DNA of 47,346 nucleotides from Bacteroidales bacterium M6 (GCA_001689485.1 LUJQ01000039.1:25200-72545); one strand, 5' to 3'; positions 33,534 to 41,667 are shown, counted from the stretch's first letter. A program made the numbers and translations. The notes: generated from the letters alone by a model not told the origin.

Positions 33534-33561
33534 CGGTGCAACGATTGGGAAGGCAAGGTGC

Positions 33562-33798
33562 TTACCCGGCGGATGCCTCCGCCTGTTCTTTCTTGATTTC
33601 GCGTTGCGCCTTGAACTGGGCGGCTACTGTTGCTGCGAACGTGATGAGGACGCCGGTAACGAACTCCACGCCCAAAGCGGCGAGAATCGACACGGGCCAC
33701 CCGTGTGTGCCGAGGAGCCAGACGGCGGCGGCAACTCCGGGTGCGAGGAGGACGGCTGTTTTAACCAGCACGGCCACGATGTGCTTAATCTTCTTCAT
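33562..33798 (-). CDS. Holin-like membrane protein
   Basis: A 78-aa product with a short basic N-terminus, two hydrophobic segments (about 8-28 and 36-58, with Trp27 and Trp34 between) and a charged C-terminal tail (KAQREIKKEQAEASAG), the topology of class II holins. It lies in the same operon as the lysozyme gene. No sequence-specific holin family is recognised. Confidence 0.6.
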   Translation of the reverse strand: MKKIKHIVAVLVKTAVLLAPGVAAAVWLLGTHGWPVSILAALGVEFVTGVLITFAATVAAQFKAQREIKKEQAEASAG

Positions 33799-33803
33799 AA
33801 CTG

Positions 33804-34226
33804 TTATTTCGATTGGTTGGTGAATTGTTCCAAAAGTTCGGGGAAATGTTTCTTGAGCCAGTCGCGGAACTCGTATTTCGTATTTATCAGGGTCTCCTTG
33901 TAGAGAATACCCCAGATTTGGCGGTTATAGATTTGATAATTACCGTGTCGCTTCATATCGAGAAAGCGGATATAAGTCGGCAACGTCGTTTCTGTCCTGA
34001 TACCCTCGCCGTCGGGGGTGATATGGTACCGGGGATTTGTCAACGCCTCCAGCAAAACCCCGCTTCTTCCTTGAATGGTCGAGCCGCCTCGTTTCTCTCG
34101 GATTCGGTCGTGGCCGCTCTGGTATATCCGTTCTGTCGCGATAGCCCTTTGAGCCTCGAATATATCGCGGATTCCCTTTTCGAGCTGCGCCCGGAAATAT
34201 TGCGCTTTAATGCTTTCGGCTTCCAT
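33804..34226 (-). CDS. Phage structural protein, unknown
   Basis: A 140-aa product: helical N-terminus (IKAQYFRAQLEKGIRDIFEAQ) and a segment with GVLLEALTNPRYHITPDGEG resembling Bacteroidales phage connector or tail-completion proteins by character only. It is four bases after its upstream neighbour and five before the holin-like gene. Confidence 0.55.
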   Translation of the reverse strand: MEAESIKAQYFRAQLEKGIRDIFEAQRAIATERIYQSGHDRIREKRGGSTIQGRSGVLLEALTNPRYHITPDGEGIRTETTLPTYIRFLDMKRHGNYQIYNRQIWGILYKETLINTKYEFRDWLKKHFPELLEQFTNQSK

Positions 34227-34230
34227 GCTG

Positions 34231-34665
34231 TCAGGTTATTATTTTGAATCCTATCGACCAGCCAGCGAAACCGGCGAAAAACTCGGTTTCCGGTAATGTG
34301 TTCAGCGTCGAAACATCGAAACGCATAACAGGACACCCGGCGGCGAGGTCGTCGAGCATCAGGGTCTTGACTTCCTCAATAGCCTTCTGCGAGGATTCCA
34401 GAGCGGCAAACGAGGTTTTACGCTGTGGGTCGTATTTCTCCATGACGAACACCACACACTGATTCGCCTCGCGGAAAGCGTCGGGGTTCTTGCTGTCCGA
34501 TTCACCTCCGGGCGGAAGGATAAACAGGGTTACGGAGCCGGTCGGTAACGCCTGAATCTTCTTTCCCATGTCTTTATCCACCGCCACGGGCAAAACGCCG
34601 GTAACGGATTCGAGGCGGTCGGCGACACGTTCCCAATATTCGCGATACTGAAGGAGATTTATCAT
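34231..34665 (-). CDS. Phage protein, unknown
   Basis: A 144-aa product (MINLLQYREYWERVADRLES...) with an alpha/beta look; no domain recognised. The ATG overlaps the lysozyme stop (ATGA-type), so it is translationally coupled. Size and position would suit a tail-terminator or head-completion protein (inference). Confidence 0.55.
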   Translation of the reverse strand: MINLLQYREYWERVADRLESVTGVLPVAVDKDMGKKIQALPTGSVTLFILPPGGESDSKNPDAFREANQCVVFVMEKYDPQRKTSFAALESSQKAIEEVKTLMLDDLAAGCPVMRFDVSTLNTLPETEFFAGFAGWSIGFKIIT

Positions 34666-35114
34666 AACTGCCCGAAATAGTGGTTTGCTTCTGCGGTTCT
34701 GCGTTTCACAAGTCCGGGGAGCGGCTTCAGGACACCGTTAACCCTCGCGTTGACGTGCTTCAGGAACTCGGCGCGGATAGAAGGGTCGTTCGGGTTTGCC
34801 TTTACCTTGCGGAGCAATGTCGGGGCCTTCACCGAGAGTGACCCGATATTGTAGGACAACGAAACAAGCGCGTCGAACTGGTTGTTATTGATAGCCACAC
34901 CGACGAAAAGCGGCGCGACCTTTGCGGCGAACTTACGGACATCGTTGTCGAACAGGCTGTCCGCTTCTGCCTGTGTGATGCGTTTGCCGGGTGTTACGTC
35001 TGCTCCCGTATGTCCGTAACCGATAGTAAGGACACCGGCGGGGCAACGGTAGGCGGTCAGCCTGCAACCTTCCCAGCCTTTAATCATCTGCTTGATTTTC
35101 TGCGATAGTTCCAT
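34662..35114 (-). CDS. T4-type lysozyme (GH24 endolysin)
   Basis: A 150-aa peptidoglycan muramidase. The motif WEGCRLTAYRCPAG then TIGYGHT gives Glu15, Cys24 and Thr30 at the spacing of T4 Glu11/Asp20/Thr26; a Cys in place of the Asp is common in this family. The C-terminal half has FDALVSLSYNIG. There is no obvious signal-anchor at the N-terminus, so release probably depends on the holin encoded ~1 kb downstream. Confidence 0.92.
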   Translation of the reverse strand: MELSQKIKQMIKGWEGCRLTAYRCPAGVLTIGYGHTGADVTPGKRITQAEADSLFDNDVRKFAAKVAPLFVGVAINNNQFDALVSLSYNIGSLSVKAPTLLRKVKANPNDPSIRAEFLKHVNARVNGVLKPLPGLVKRRTAEANHYFGQL

Positions 35115-35116
35115 GA

Positions 35117-35908
35117 TTATGAAGTTTTAGAATTACGTTTCTCGTTAAGATACTCGAATTTGCATTTATACAGGTAAATGAGGACTGCCCACATATCCGC
35201 CTTTTCCACCTGATTGACATTTCCGAACAGTCCGGCGGAGGCTACCTCGAAGGTTATGCCGGTCCACCCTGTCTTGTCGTCGGGCTTCGTGCTTCCTGAA
35301 CTTTTGAAAATAATCCGAAAGTCGATTTTCTTGCCGTTAATCTCAATCGGTGCGCTCTGGATAGCCCTCCAGACGGAGGCAAACAGTTTCGGGGCGTGGA
35401 AGGTCAGGAGGTCAGGCACCGGGGTTGTGTCAGGGATATGGTAGAGCGTCCGGGCAATATGTTTGCAACCCTCGGCCATTGCTTCGTTGTCTGTTCCGTC
35501 CAGACTTTCGGCGACGGTGTAGCACTCCACGAACTCCCCGAACGTAACTCCCTGAAAAAGGTCGCCGGGGCCTTTATACCCCTTATATTCCGGAAGGAGG
35601 TTAACCACGGTATCGAAATCGAGGTGAATACGTTCCTTCCCTGCGACCACCTCCTTGACAAAATACCCCTCAATAGCCGAAATCTGCTTTTCGAGTTCGT
35701 CGATATATTCCTGTTTCAGGATTGTGAAATCGGATTTTCCGAGACCAATCAGGTAGGAGAACCAACGAATACGGAAATAATCGGGCGTTATTATCTGCCC
35801 GGCGAGGGCGAAGGCGAGAAAGCAATAATATTCATATTGCGCCGGGGTCAGTTCCGAGACGTTGACCGGAATTTCGACCGTCTTACCTCGTGTCTTGATT
35901 GTCTCCAT
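35117..35908 (-). CDS. Phage protein, unknown (263 aa)
   Basis: A mostly helical 263-aa product (METIKTRGKTVEIPVNVSELTP...). No enzymatic motif seen. It resembles in character the tail-assembly-chaperone-like proteins of Bacteroidales prophages but I cannot confirm this. It overlaps the 35908 gene by one base and precedes the lysozyme gene. Confidence 0.5.
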   Translation of the reverse strand: METIKTRGKTVEIPVNVSELTPAQYEYYCFLAFALAGQIITPDYFRIRWFSYLIGLGKSDFTILKQEYIDELEKQISAIEGYFVKEVVAGKERIHLDFDTVVNLLPEYKGYKGPGDLFQGVTFGEFVECYTVAESLDGTDNEAMAEGCKHIARTLYHIPDTTPVPDLLTFHAPKLFASVWRAIQSAPIEINGKKIDFRIIFKSSGSTKPDDKTGWTGITFEVASAGLFGNVNQVEKADMWAVLIYLYKCKFEYLNEKRNSKTS

Positions 35909-36861
35909 TAAAACGACATTCCTTTGCTGTGAACGATAGGGCCATGCATCGAGTGGTCGGGGAGTTCTCCTTCCGCGTCGAGCTGCGCGATTATGTCCTG
36001 AAGGTTTTCGATATATTTTTTTGCGTCCGCTCCGAGTGAGGCGGCGACGGCGGCGCGGGCTGACTGTTCGGCGCGTAACCGGGAGTTAACCGGTTGCGAC
36101 TGCTGAATCTGCACCACTCCTTCAGGAATGACTTCCACCGGGAGGCGTTCGATTGCTTTCTGCATGGTAAGCAACGCCACGGCGCGGGCTGCCGGCTCCT
36201 TCAGGAGGTCGGAAATCTCGGAATTTTCTCCCGATAACAGGATATTGAGATATTTTCGTCCGAGAACCGGGGCGACTTGTGCGCTCTGAACCTCGCGGAT
36301 AATCGGAAGGAGGGTAACGAACAGGCGGTGAGACCCGATATTATAATATTCGTCGAACTCCTCTTTACTCTGAATCAACAGTCCCCGGCGTAGGTTGTAT
36401 TTCCGCGATTCAATCCAGAACGGGAAGGCTTCGCGGTCCATTATCTCGATAAGGGCATCCGTCGCTTCGTAGGCGAGACGGAGGATATTCTGTTCGTCCT
36501 TGAACTCCTGAAGGGCTGTTAATCCCTTTTCATTCTCACCGAGGCGGCGGGAACGTCCGGTGCCGTCGTGCTGTGCGTCGAGCGTCGGGATTATCTTCAG
36601 CCATGTGAACAGGGCTACCGCCTGCTGGAGATACTTCAGAGCGGCGGTTGCGTCGGGTGAACTGTCCTCGCCCGGCGATATGGTTCCGGCGTAGAAATCC
36701 GCCAGAGCCTTGACAGGCTCCGGGCCTATGATTGCGGTTACTTCGCGGATTCCCAAAGGTAGAACCGGTTCCCACTTGGAAAAATCCACGTCGTTAGATA
36801 TTAACCCGATAGCTGCGGTTATCTCACTGCTTCCGTCGGCTTGTATGTTAAATAATTTCAT
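35908..36861 (-). CDS. DUF6712-like phage protein
   Basis: A 317-aa helical product with FSKWEPVLPLGIREVTAIIG near the N-terminus, resembling (from memory) DUF6712 proteins found next to head genes of Bacteroidales phages. A connector role is guesswork. Its start overlaps the PLD-like gene by 14 bases. Confidence 0.5.
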   Translation of the reverse strand: MKLFNIQADGSSEITAAIGLISNDVDFSKWEPVLPLGIREVTAIIGPEPVKALADFYAGTISPGEDSSPDATAALKYLQQAVALFTWLKIIPTLDAQHDGTGRSRRLGENEKGLTALQEFKDEQNILRLAYEATDALIEIMDREAFPFWIESRKYNLRRGLLIQSKEEFDEYYNIGSHRLFVTLLPIIREVQSAQVAPVLGRKYLNILLSGENSEISDLLKEPAARAVALLTMQKAIERLPVEVIPEGVVQIQQSQPVNSRLRAEQSARAAVAASLGADAKKYIENLQDIIAQLDAEGELPDHSMHGPIVHSKGMSF

Positions 36862-37537
36862 CGCGTTTCAGTTTATAGGGTTTCCAGTCGGGGAAATCAT
36901 TGTTAAAGGAGTGGATATTGTCGAAAACATCTTCTTTATAGAATCTCGCCACTCCTGTATCGAGAGTTATAACTGTCTGTTCGCACCTCGGATTGCTGTT
37001 AAGGTTCGCGCTACCTTCTACGGCGAAATCGAAACGCTCGCCGAAACCGGCCATAACCTTTGAATGGTTGCGGAACACGGCAACGCGGCCGCCCATGAGC
37101 GCGACGGCCTCGCGCAAAGTGTTGTAAACTTCGGCAAATTTGGAATCGAAAATCTCGCCGAGATATAAGTCTAGCCGCCCGATTAGTCCGCTACGCTTCC
37201 ACTTTAACAGGAGTTCCGCGTCGGTCAGAGCCATAGAGAAGGTGGACAAACAGACATATTCCAGCGGTTGCTGTTTGAGGATAGCCCGTAAATAGGTAAG
37301 CGCGTCAACATCGCCAAAAGAAAAACAGTGATACGCCTCGCCGGGCTTGAAATGCCACGGCAGGGAATCTTCGAGAAACAACTCGGATTTTACCCGGCGT
37401 TCAAAGTTGCGCGACAACGAGCGGAAAACCCTTGTCTGCTTTCCTGTATTGCGGTCATCGGCGCGTTCCTTGCCTTCGTCCTTGGAGTTTCCCTTCTTCG
37501 CCGGCTGTGCCTCCGACGTGGCGAACAGTTTACGCAT
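36848..37537 (-). CDS. PLD-like (HKD) domain protein
   Basis: A 229-aa product with a basic N-terminus and a single phospholipase-D-type motif: NHSKVMAG (His-x-Lys) followed by EGSANLNSN, then a conserved acidic/EQT segment. Single-HKD proteins act as dimers, often as nucleases. Unusually it sits directly after the portal gene, where head protease/scaffold/capsid genes are normally found. It overlaps the portal stop by eight bases. Confidence 0.75.
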   Translation of the reverse strand: MRKLFATSEAQPAKKGNSKDEGKERADDRNTGKQTRVFRSLSRNFERRVKSELFLEDSLPWHFKPGEAYHCFSFGDVDALTYLRAILKQQPLEYVCLSTFSMALTDAELLLKWKRSGLIGRLDLYLGEIFDSKFAEVYNTLREAVALMGGRVAVFRNHSKVMAGFGERFDFAVEGSANLNSNPRCEQTVITLDTGVARFYKEDVFDNIHSFNNDFPDWKPYKLKRDEII

Positions 37538-38882
37538 TGGCCTTTACTCGGTTTTCGGGGTTCACATTCTTTTCAGCCTCGACAACTGTCCGATATAAGC
37601 CGATTTTTATATCCGTGCCGGGGTGGTTGACATCGATAAATACCTGGAAGGGCTTGCAAAGAATCATATCAGGCACGGCGGTCTCCGTAGCGTTGTAGAC
37701 CTTCAAGGCATACAGTTTTTCAGAGCCGGACCCTAATTTCGTATCGAGTATAAGGTTCGAAAGCGAGGGGTCCAGACCGAAACCGGAGGTGGCGGCGGCT
37801 TCCGATTTTTTGCAGATTGCCACCTGTGCCTCGATATAGTCTTTAACCTTGTTGTCGATAGTGACAATCTCCCACCCCTCGAACTCGTTCGCTTCGGGAT
37901 TCCAGAAGTCGGAGGTGTGAAGGAACTTTCCGGCGTTCGCTTTGCCAGACATGGAATTTGCAAATTTTTCCATAGCCTCGTCCTTGAACTCCTCCAGCAT
38001 TTCGGAGCGGTAAGGAATGTTCTTTTGTCGGCAAACGTCTTTAATCCGCTCTTCGGCGCGGTCCCAGTATGATTGCGGCGACTTGATGTGCTTTGATATT
38101 GCGGCGGCGTTCTCGTTGTAAGCTGCCAGAAGCGGCGCGAGTGTGCCGGCAAGTTCGAGCCAGTCGAAAGCCCCGATAAAACGGGGAACGCTGTAATGGT
38201 CGTGGTTGTAGCTGTAAATGTTGTAATAGGCCAGAGAAACCGGATATTTCAGAGGGTCGCGGGGGTCGAACAGGGGGTAAACGTGCGAAGTGGCGGGGTC
38301 GGCCGCGGGCCAGTCGGCCACCATCGCGTGTGTCGGCAATTTGTTTTCTCCGGGATAGACGAAACGCACCTTTCCGGCGGGAACGTGTTCTACTGTGGCA
38401 ATTCGTCCGGCACCGATACGCGACCCGCGTGTCCGGGTGAACTTAACCCAGAACCCCTCCAGATGAACGAGGTCTATCAGACAGCGGTGCAACTGTGTGA
38501 GGTAATCGGTCGCCTTCAGGTCGGCGGTAATCTCGTCATCGACAGTCCAGGCCCGGTAAAAGATATTCGAGCCGTCCACAGCGTCGCGGTAGAGCCTTGG
38601 GCCTTCTCCCCACTGCAAACCGGCTTTCTTGCCCATGATACCCTCGCCGGCGTAAAAGTTTTCGAGGAGATTCCGAACCTTACCGGGAAGGTTGTTGTCG
38701 TTTCCGTATGGTATTACAGGAACTCCGTTAACGTTTATATACTTGTAGCCGAACGAGGCGGTAGCCCCTCGGAGCATATAGGAGGAAGGCGACCAGCCGC
38801 CCCCCTTGGCGTTCATGGTGAACGAATATATTTCACCGGCCCCGTTTTCGACGAAACCGAAATTTCCGATTCTTCGTATCAT
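37530..38882 (-). CDS. Phage portal protein
   Basis: A 450-aa product with the character of Bacteroidota portal proteins: NVNGVPVIPYGNDNNLPGKV at the start of the fold, a central helical stem (LLAAYNENAAAISKHIKSPQSYW), and a late FGLDPSLSNLILDTKLGSGSEK crown-like segment. It would form the dodecameric DNA gate of the head. It is downstream of terminase in gene order but separated from it by the lipoprotein, L5 operon and spanin-like genes. Confidence 0.7.
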   Translation of the reverse strand: MIRRIGNFGFVENGAGEIYSFTMNAKGGGWSPSSYMLRGATASFGYKYINVNGVPVIPYGNDNNLPGKVRNLLENFYAGEGIMGKKAGLQWGEGPRLYRDAVDGSNIFYRAWTVDDEITADLKATDYLTQLHRCLIDLVHLEGFWVKFTRTRGSRIGAGRIATVEHVPAGKVRFVYPGENKLPTHAMVADWPAADPATSHVYPLFDPRDPLKYPVSLAYYNIYSYNHDHYSVPRFIGAFDWLELAGTLAPLLAAYNENAAAISKHIKSPQSYWDRAEERIKDVCRQKNIPYRSEMLEEFKDEAMEKFANSMSGKANAGKFLHTSDFWNPEANEFEGWEIVTIDNKVKDYIEAQVAICKKSEAAATSGFGLDPSLSNLILDTKLGSGSEKLYALKVYNATETAVPDMILCKPFQVFIDVNHPGTDIKIGLYRTVVEAEKNVNPENRVKANA

Positions 38883-38899
38883 CGTAAAAAGTTAAAGTT

Positions 38900-39193
38900 T
38901 TAGTTTAACACGGTTCGACGGCCGTTAAACTCCATTATAAGGGGTTGCCAACAATTTCGGGCGAGGCCTGTTTCCGTGTCGGTGAAGAATAATTTATAAC
39001 TCGAATTTGTAATCTTCTCGTCGGCTGCTTTCGGGCGGACACGGGCGGCGCGGATTGTAACCATGTCGCCGCCGCTCTGTGTCTGTCTGTTCCATTTACG
39101 GAACTTTATCGAGAATGTTCCACCCGCGAGGCTGATACGTTTCATCTGCTCTATAGCCTCGTAAAGGTCTATTCTTTCCGCTTCCTTTGCCAT
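38900..39193 (-). CDS. Small phage protein, unknown
   Basis: A 97-aa product from MAKEAERIDLYEAIEQMKRI (39193). It has a helical start and a beta-rich rest (GGTFSIKFRKWNRQTQSGGD). No family recognised. The start overlaps the 3' end of the lipoprotein gene by 25 bases. Confidence 0.6.
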   Translation of the reverse strand: MAKEAERIDLYEAIEQMKRISLAGGTFSIKFRKWNRQTQSGGDMVTIRAARVRPKAADEKITNSSYKLFFTDTETGLARNCWQPLIMEFNGRRTVLN

Positions 39194-39729
39194 AGCCGAT
39201 AAATGTAATCTCCGGTGTAGAAAATTATCAGGAGCGCGACGATACTCCAGCCGATAAGACATTCTAAAGGTATTCCGACTTTAACTTCCTTCGTAACTTC
39301 CTCCTTCTTTTTGGTGACGGAAGCCTCGGAGCCGGAAGCCTCGGAACTTCGCGTCGCATTAAGTCCATAAAACCAGCGGTCGCGGTCGGTTTTTCGCGAT
39401 ACATTCGCATTAACCTTCGCGCTGCGTTCTGTACGAATTTCGACAACTCGGCCCGCTGAATCTCGTTTAAGGCTGATAACTGCGCGTTCATCGGCGCGGA
39501 CGGTTGCGGTGTCGGTCTGCGTTTCGTGGGAGGTGGCGGCGGTGTCGAGTGTATCGGTCGTAAAAGTTTCTTTGACGGCGGTATGAACTTCCCGGTTCGT
39601 TTCTTCCACTGTATTACGAGAGCTTCGACAACCCACGACAAGTAGGCAAGCAAGAAGGCCGCCCAAAAGAGCGACGCGACATAAGAGAGCGCGTAACCGA
39701 GAGCCGAGATAATATTTTCCATTGTTCAT
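39169..39729 (-). CDS. Spanin-like lipoprotein with C-terminal membrane segment
   Basis: A 186-aa product with a signal peptide and lipobox (LLVVGC, near residue 34), a long charged, Thr/Glu-rich middle and a C-terminal hydrophobic segment (ECLIGWSIVALLIIFYTG) before a basic tail. An outer-membrane lipid anchor plus an inner-membrane anchor is the layout of unimolecular spanins. The ATG overlaps the stop of the preceding TM/coiled-coil gene (ATGA). Confidence 0.65.
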   Translation of the reverse strand: MNNGKYYLGSRLRALLCRVALLGGLLACLLVVGCRSSRNTVEETNREVHTAVKETFTTDTLDTAATSHETQTDTATVRADERAVISLKRDSAGRVVEIRTERSAKVNANVSRKTDRDRWFYGLNATRSSEASGSEASVTKKKEEVTKEVKVGIPLECLIGWSIVALLIIFYTGDYIYRLWQRKRKE

Positions 39730-40052
39730 AACTTCGAGAAATCAAAAGATTCAAAATTGGGGCAATACTCGGCTTTTACACAACAGTGATTTCGAGCAAT
39801 ACGCATTATTCGCTCTTTCTCGTTGAATTTCTTTTCGAGTTGTGCGATTTTATCCTTCATCTGCGAGATTTCTTTTTCAAGGCGTTCACGGTCGGCGTTA
39901 AGGTCGGCTATCATTCTTTGATACACAACCTGAAGTTTTTCCATAGCGGTAGCCTCGGCCTGCTTACGGTCATACTTGATTGTAAAAAGCCACGTCGCGC
40001 CGCCTCCGATAAAGGCAGTAATGATTGGTAAAATGATGTTTAGAGTTTCCAT
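39726..40052 (-). CDS. Membrane-anchored coiled-coil protein (i-spanin-like)
   Basis: A 108-aa product from METLNIILPIITAFIGG: an N-terminal membrane segment (about 4-22), then a long coiled coil (about 25-80), and a short Cys-containing tail. This is the layout of Rz-type inner-membrane spanin subunits, and it is followed directly by a lipoprotein gene, as Rz is by Rz1. The longer frame (40076) is less likely because the extra codons fall in the probable leader. Confidence 0.65.
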   Translation of the reverse strand: METLNIILPIITAFIGGGATWLFTIKYDRKQAEATAMEKLQVVYQRMIADLNADRERLEKEISQMKDKIAQLEKKFNEKERIMRIARNHCCVKAEYCPNFESFDFSKL

Positions 40053-40124
40053 ATTGCCTTTGTTTTTACGTTGCAAAGGTCTTTATTATATCGCGCGTAC
40101 CGAAGGACACCGGCGAAAGCGAAA

Positions 40125-40148
40125 AACGCCCGTTTCGCAACGGGCGTT
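40125..40148 (-). terminator. Terminator of the L5 operon
   Basis: AACGCCCGTT / AACGGGCGTT hairpin with TTTTT on the minus strand, about 60 bases after the 40206-40988 stop. Confidence 0.85.
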
Positions 40149-40205
40149 CCTCTGGTTGATGTTGAGACTTTGATGCTTCAAGTTGGTAACCTGTAACAAT
40201 CTTCT

Positions 40206-40988
40206 TTACTGTTCATCTTCTTCGGGCAGGGCGTTTAACTCTGCCGTGAGGTCTGCGATATGATTCAGTGCTGCTTTTGTGAGAGCTTTCGCTGTTGACA
40301 CCTTTTCAGACACTGCTTTTAAGTCGGCGCGTGTTGCACGGTCGAGAGCGTCGTCGAGAAGTTCCTTACCGTAGGTCAGCGCGTCGCGGGAGCGTTGAAC
40401 GAATTGGGCGGCTTGCTCTGCCTCGGTGAGTTCTTTCGGCTCGTAGTTGTCGGGGTCGATAGCCATTATCGCGTCTAGAGCTGCGGCGGTCGCCTCCATG
40501 TCTCCGTTGACATCGGCGAGGTCGGAGATTACGGAATTATATTTTTCGCCGGCGTTCTGTGCGTGGGTGATTGCTTCCGATATTATGGCTTGCAGTTCGT
40601 CGGCCTTCTGCCATGCCCTCTTGACATCGGCAAGCATTTCGCGTGGTTCGTCGAGTTGGTCGACGGGTGCCGAGTGTGGCTGGCTCGGAAGGCTTATCCC
40701 CTCGAAAGCGGTTTCCACCTTGTCGGCGGTCTCCTCGGTGTCGGGTGTGGTTGGTGTCTGCGCCTGTCTGTTGGCGATAGTGGCGAGGTCCTCTCGGATA
40801 TACTGAAGGGCGCGGAGGGTGTGAATTGCCTCGGTGTCGCTCATTCCTATTTCGTCGCTCTGGTCGAGAATGAAATTAAACAGGCGTTTCAGAGCGTTGG
40901 TGTAGAACGTGTAAGTTCCGTTATTGTGCTGAAGGGCTTCGATTACCACGAGGGCTTCAGGCGTGAGGGCTATATTTTTTGCTTTCAT
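40206..40988 (-). CDS. Leader-RNA-associated protein, paralogue 3 with coiled-coil extension
   Basis: A 260-aa product. The N-terminal ~75 residues match paralogues 1 and 2 (LTPEALVVIEALQHNN, LRALQYIREDLATI). Then follow a Pro/Thr/Glu-rich linker and a long helical, coiled-coil C-terminus (about 115-260). Function unknown. It is the last gene of the L5 operon, after the two-TM protein. Confidence 0.75.
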   Translation of the reverse strand: MKAKNIALTPEALVVIEALQHNNGTYTFYTNALKRLFNFILDQSDEIGMSDTEAIHTLRALQYIREDLATIANRQAQTPTTPDTEETADKVETAFEGISLPSQPHSAPVDQLDEPREMLADVKRAWQKADELQAIISEAITHAQNAGEKYNSVISDLADVNGDMEATAAALDAIMAIDPDNYEPKELTEAEQAAQFVQRSRDALTYGKELLDDALDRATRADLKAVSEKVSTAKALTKAALNHIADLTAELNALPEEDEQ

Positions 40989-41036
40989 TTTGTCGATTGT
41001 TATTTGTGAATATTTAGGGAGTTCGCTCCTTGATTG

Positions 41037-41318
41037 TTACCACTTGTCGTTGTTAATGCCGAGTTTGTCCTGACGAATGTCGCGGGCGGTCTCTCGCATA
41101 GCCCACGGCGTAAAGCCGATAAGGAAGATTATCGCGCCGTAGGCGATGATGTAGTTATCGTCGAGGATAACCCCGATATATGACATCAGGGCGGCGATTA
41201 CGCCTACAAAGGTACTAAATTTACCCGAAGTAAGGTAAATAATACCTCGAATAAGGCATTTTTTCACTCTTGGCTTGTACGACAAGGCCGGAGCCGGTAA
41301 CGCTGTTGCTGTTTTCAT
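41037..41318 (-). CDS. Small two-TM protein behind leader L5
   Basis: A 93-aa product: a basic N-terminus (MKTATALPAPALSYKPRVKK) like the MK-x-x-T starts behind L1-L3, then hydrophobic segments near 33-52 and 55-73, and a charged tail. It could be a superinfection-exclusion or toxin-like membrane protein, but nothing identifies it. The ATG follows the a3 region of L5. Confidence 0.7.
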   Translation of the reverse strand: MKTATALPAPALSYKPRVKKCLIRGIIYLTSGKFSTFVGVIAALMSYIGVILDDNYIIAYGAIIFLIGFTPWAMRETARDIRQDKLGINNDKW

Positions 41319-41544
41319 TTGCGCGGTGGTTTGTTTGTGGTTTGTTGGTGGTTTGACGTTTTCTGTTTAGATACAAAAAAGGCGATAGCCTTCCCGTGTC
41401 GTCAAACCACCGCGAAAACCGACGCAAGTCGATTAAACATTTGGTGTGGGAGGCTATCGCCTTATATCGTATGTATGGGCGTAAAAAAAGCCCGTTGATT
41501 TTTTCGAGCCGTCACCGGCTTGCGCTGTTAACGCGGGGTTTGAC
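41319..41544 (-). ncRNA. Structured leader RNA L5
   Basis: a1 (near 41547-41532, GTCAAACCCCGCG), the hairpin GCCG-gtga-CGGC followed by TCGA, a GGGC-T7-GCCC hairpin (41493-41477), b1 (AAGGCGATAGCCTCCC, 41463-41448), a2 (CGCGGTGGTTTGACG, 41414-41400), b2 (GGGAAGGCTATCGCCTT, 41395-41379) with a T tract, a3 (CGTCAAACCACC at 41358-41347, plus a second AAACCACCGCGC at 41332-41321), ATG at 41318. b1/b2 have a sequence unrelated to the other leaders yet pair almost perfectly. The -7 element (GAAATTTG, 41549-41556) is weaker than in L1-L4. Confidence 0.7.
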
Positions 41545-41620
41545 GTCGCAAATTTCGGCAGAATTGTGTGAACAAAAAAAAAAAAGCATTAAGAAGTGTT
41601 AAGGATAGAAAGAAAAATAA

Positions 41621-41645
41621 AAAAGCCGAAACCCTAAGGCTCCGG
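41621..41645 (-). terminator. Terminator of the lipoprotein gene
   Basis: An AGCCG.../...CGGCTTTTTT hairpin on the minus strand, about 25 bases after the 41668-42231 stop. Confidence 0.65.
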
Positions 41646-41667
41646 CGCATTATAAGGTGTACAATGT

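Noticed and set aside
39264..39722. A 152-codon frame almost wholly inside the spanin-like lipoprotein gene, with a hydrophobic start
   Set aside because: Embedded spanin pairs exist, but the i-spanin role is already filled by the 39726-40052 gene, the rest of this frame is Pro/Arg-rich and shadow-like, and the ATGA coupling favours the 39729 start.
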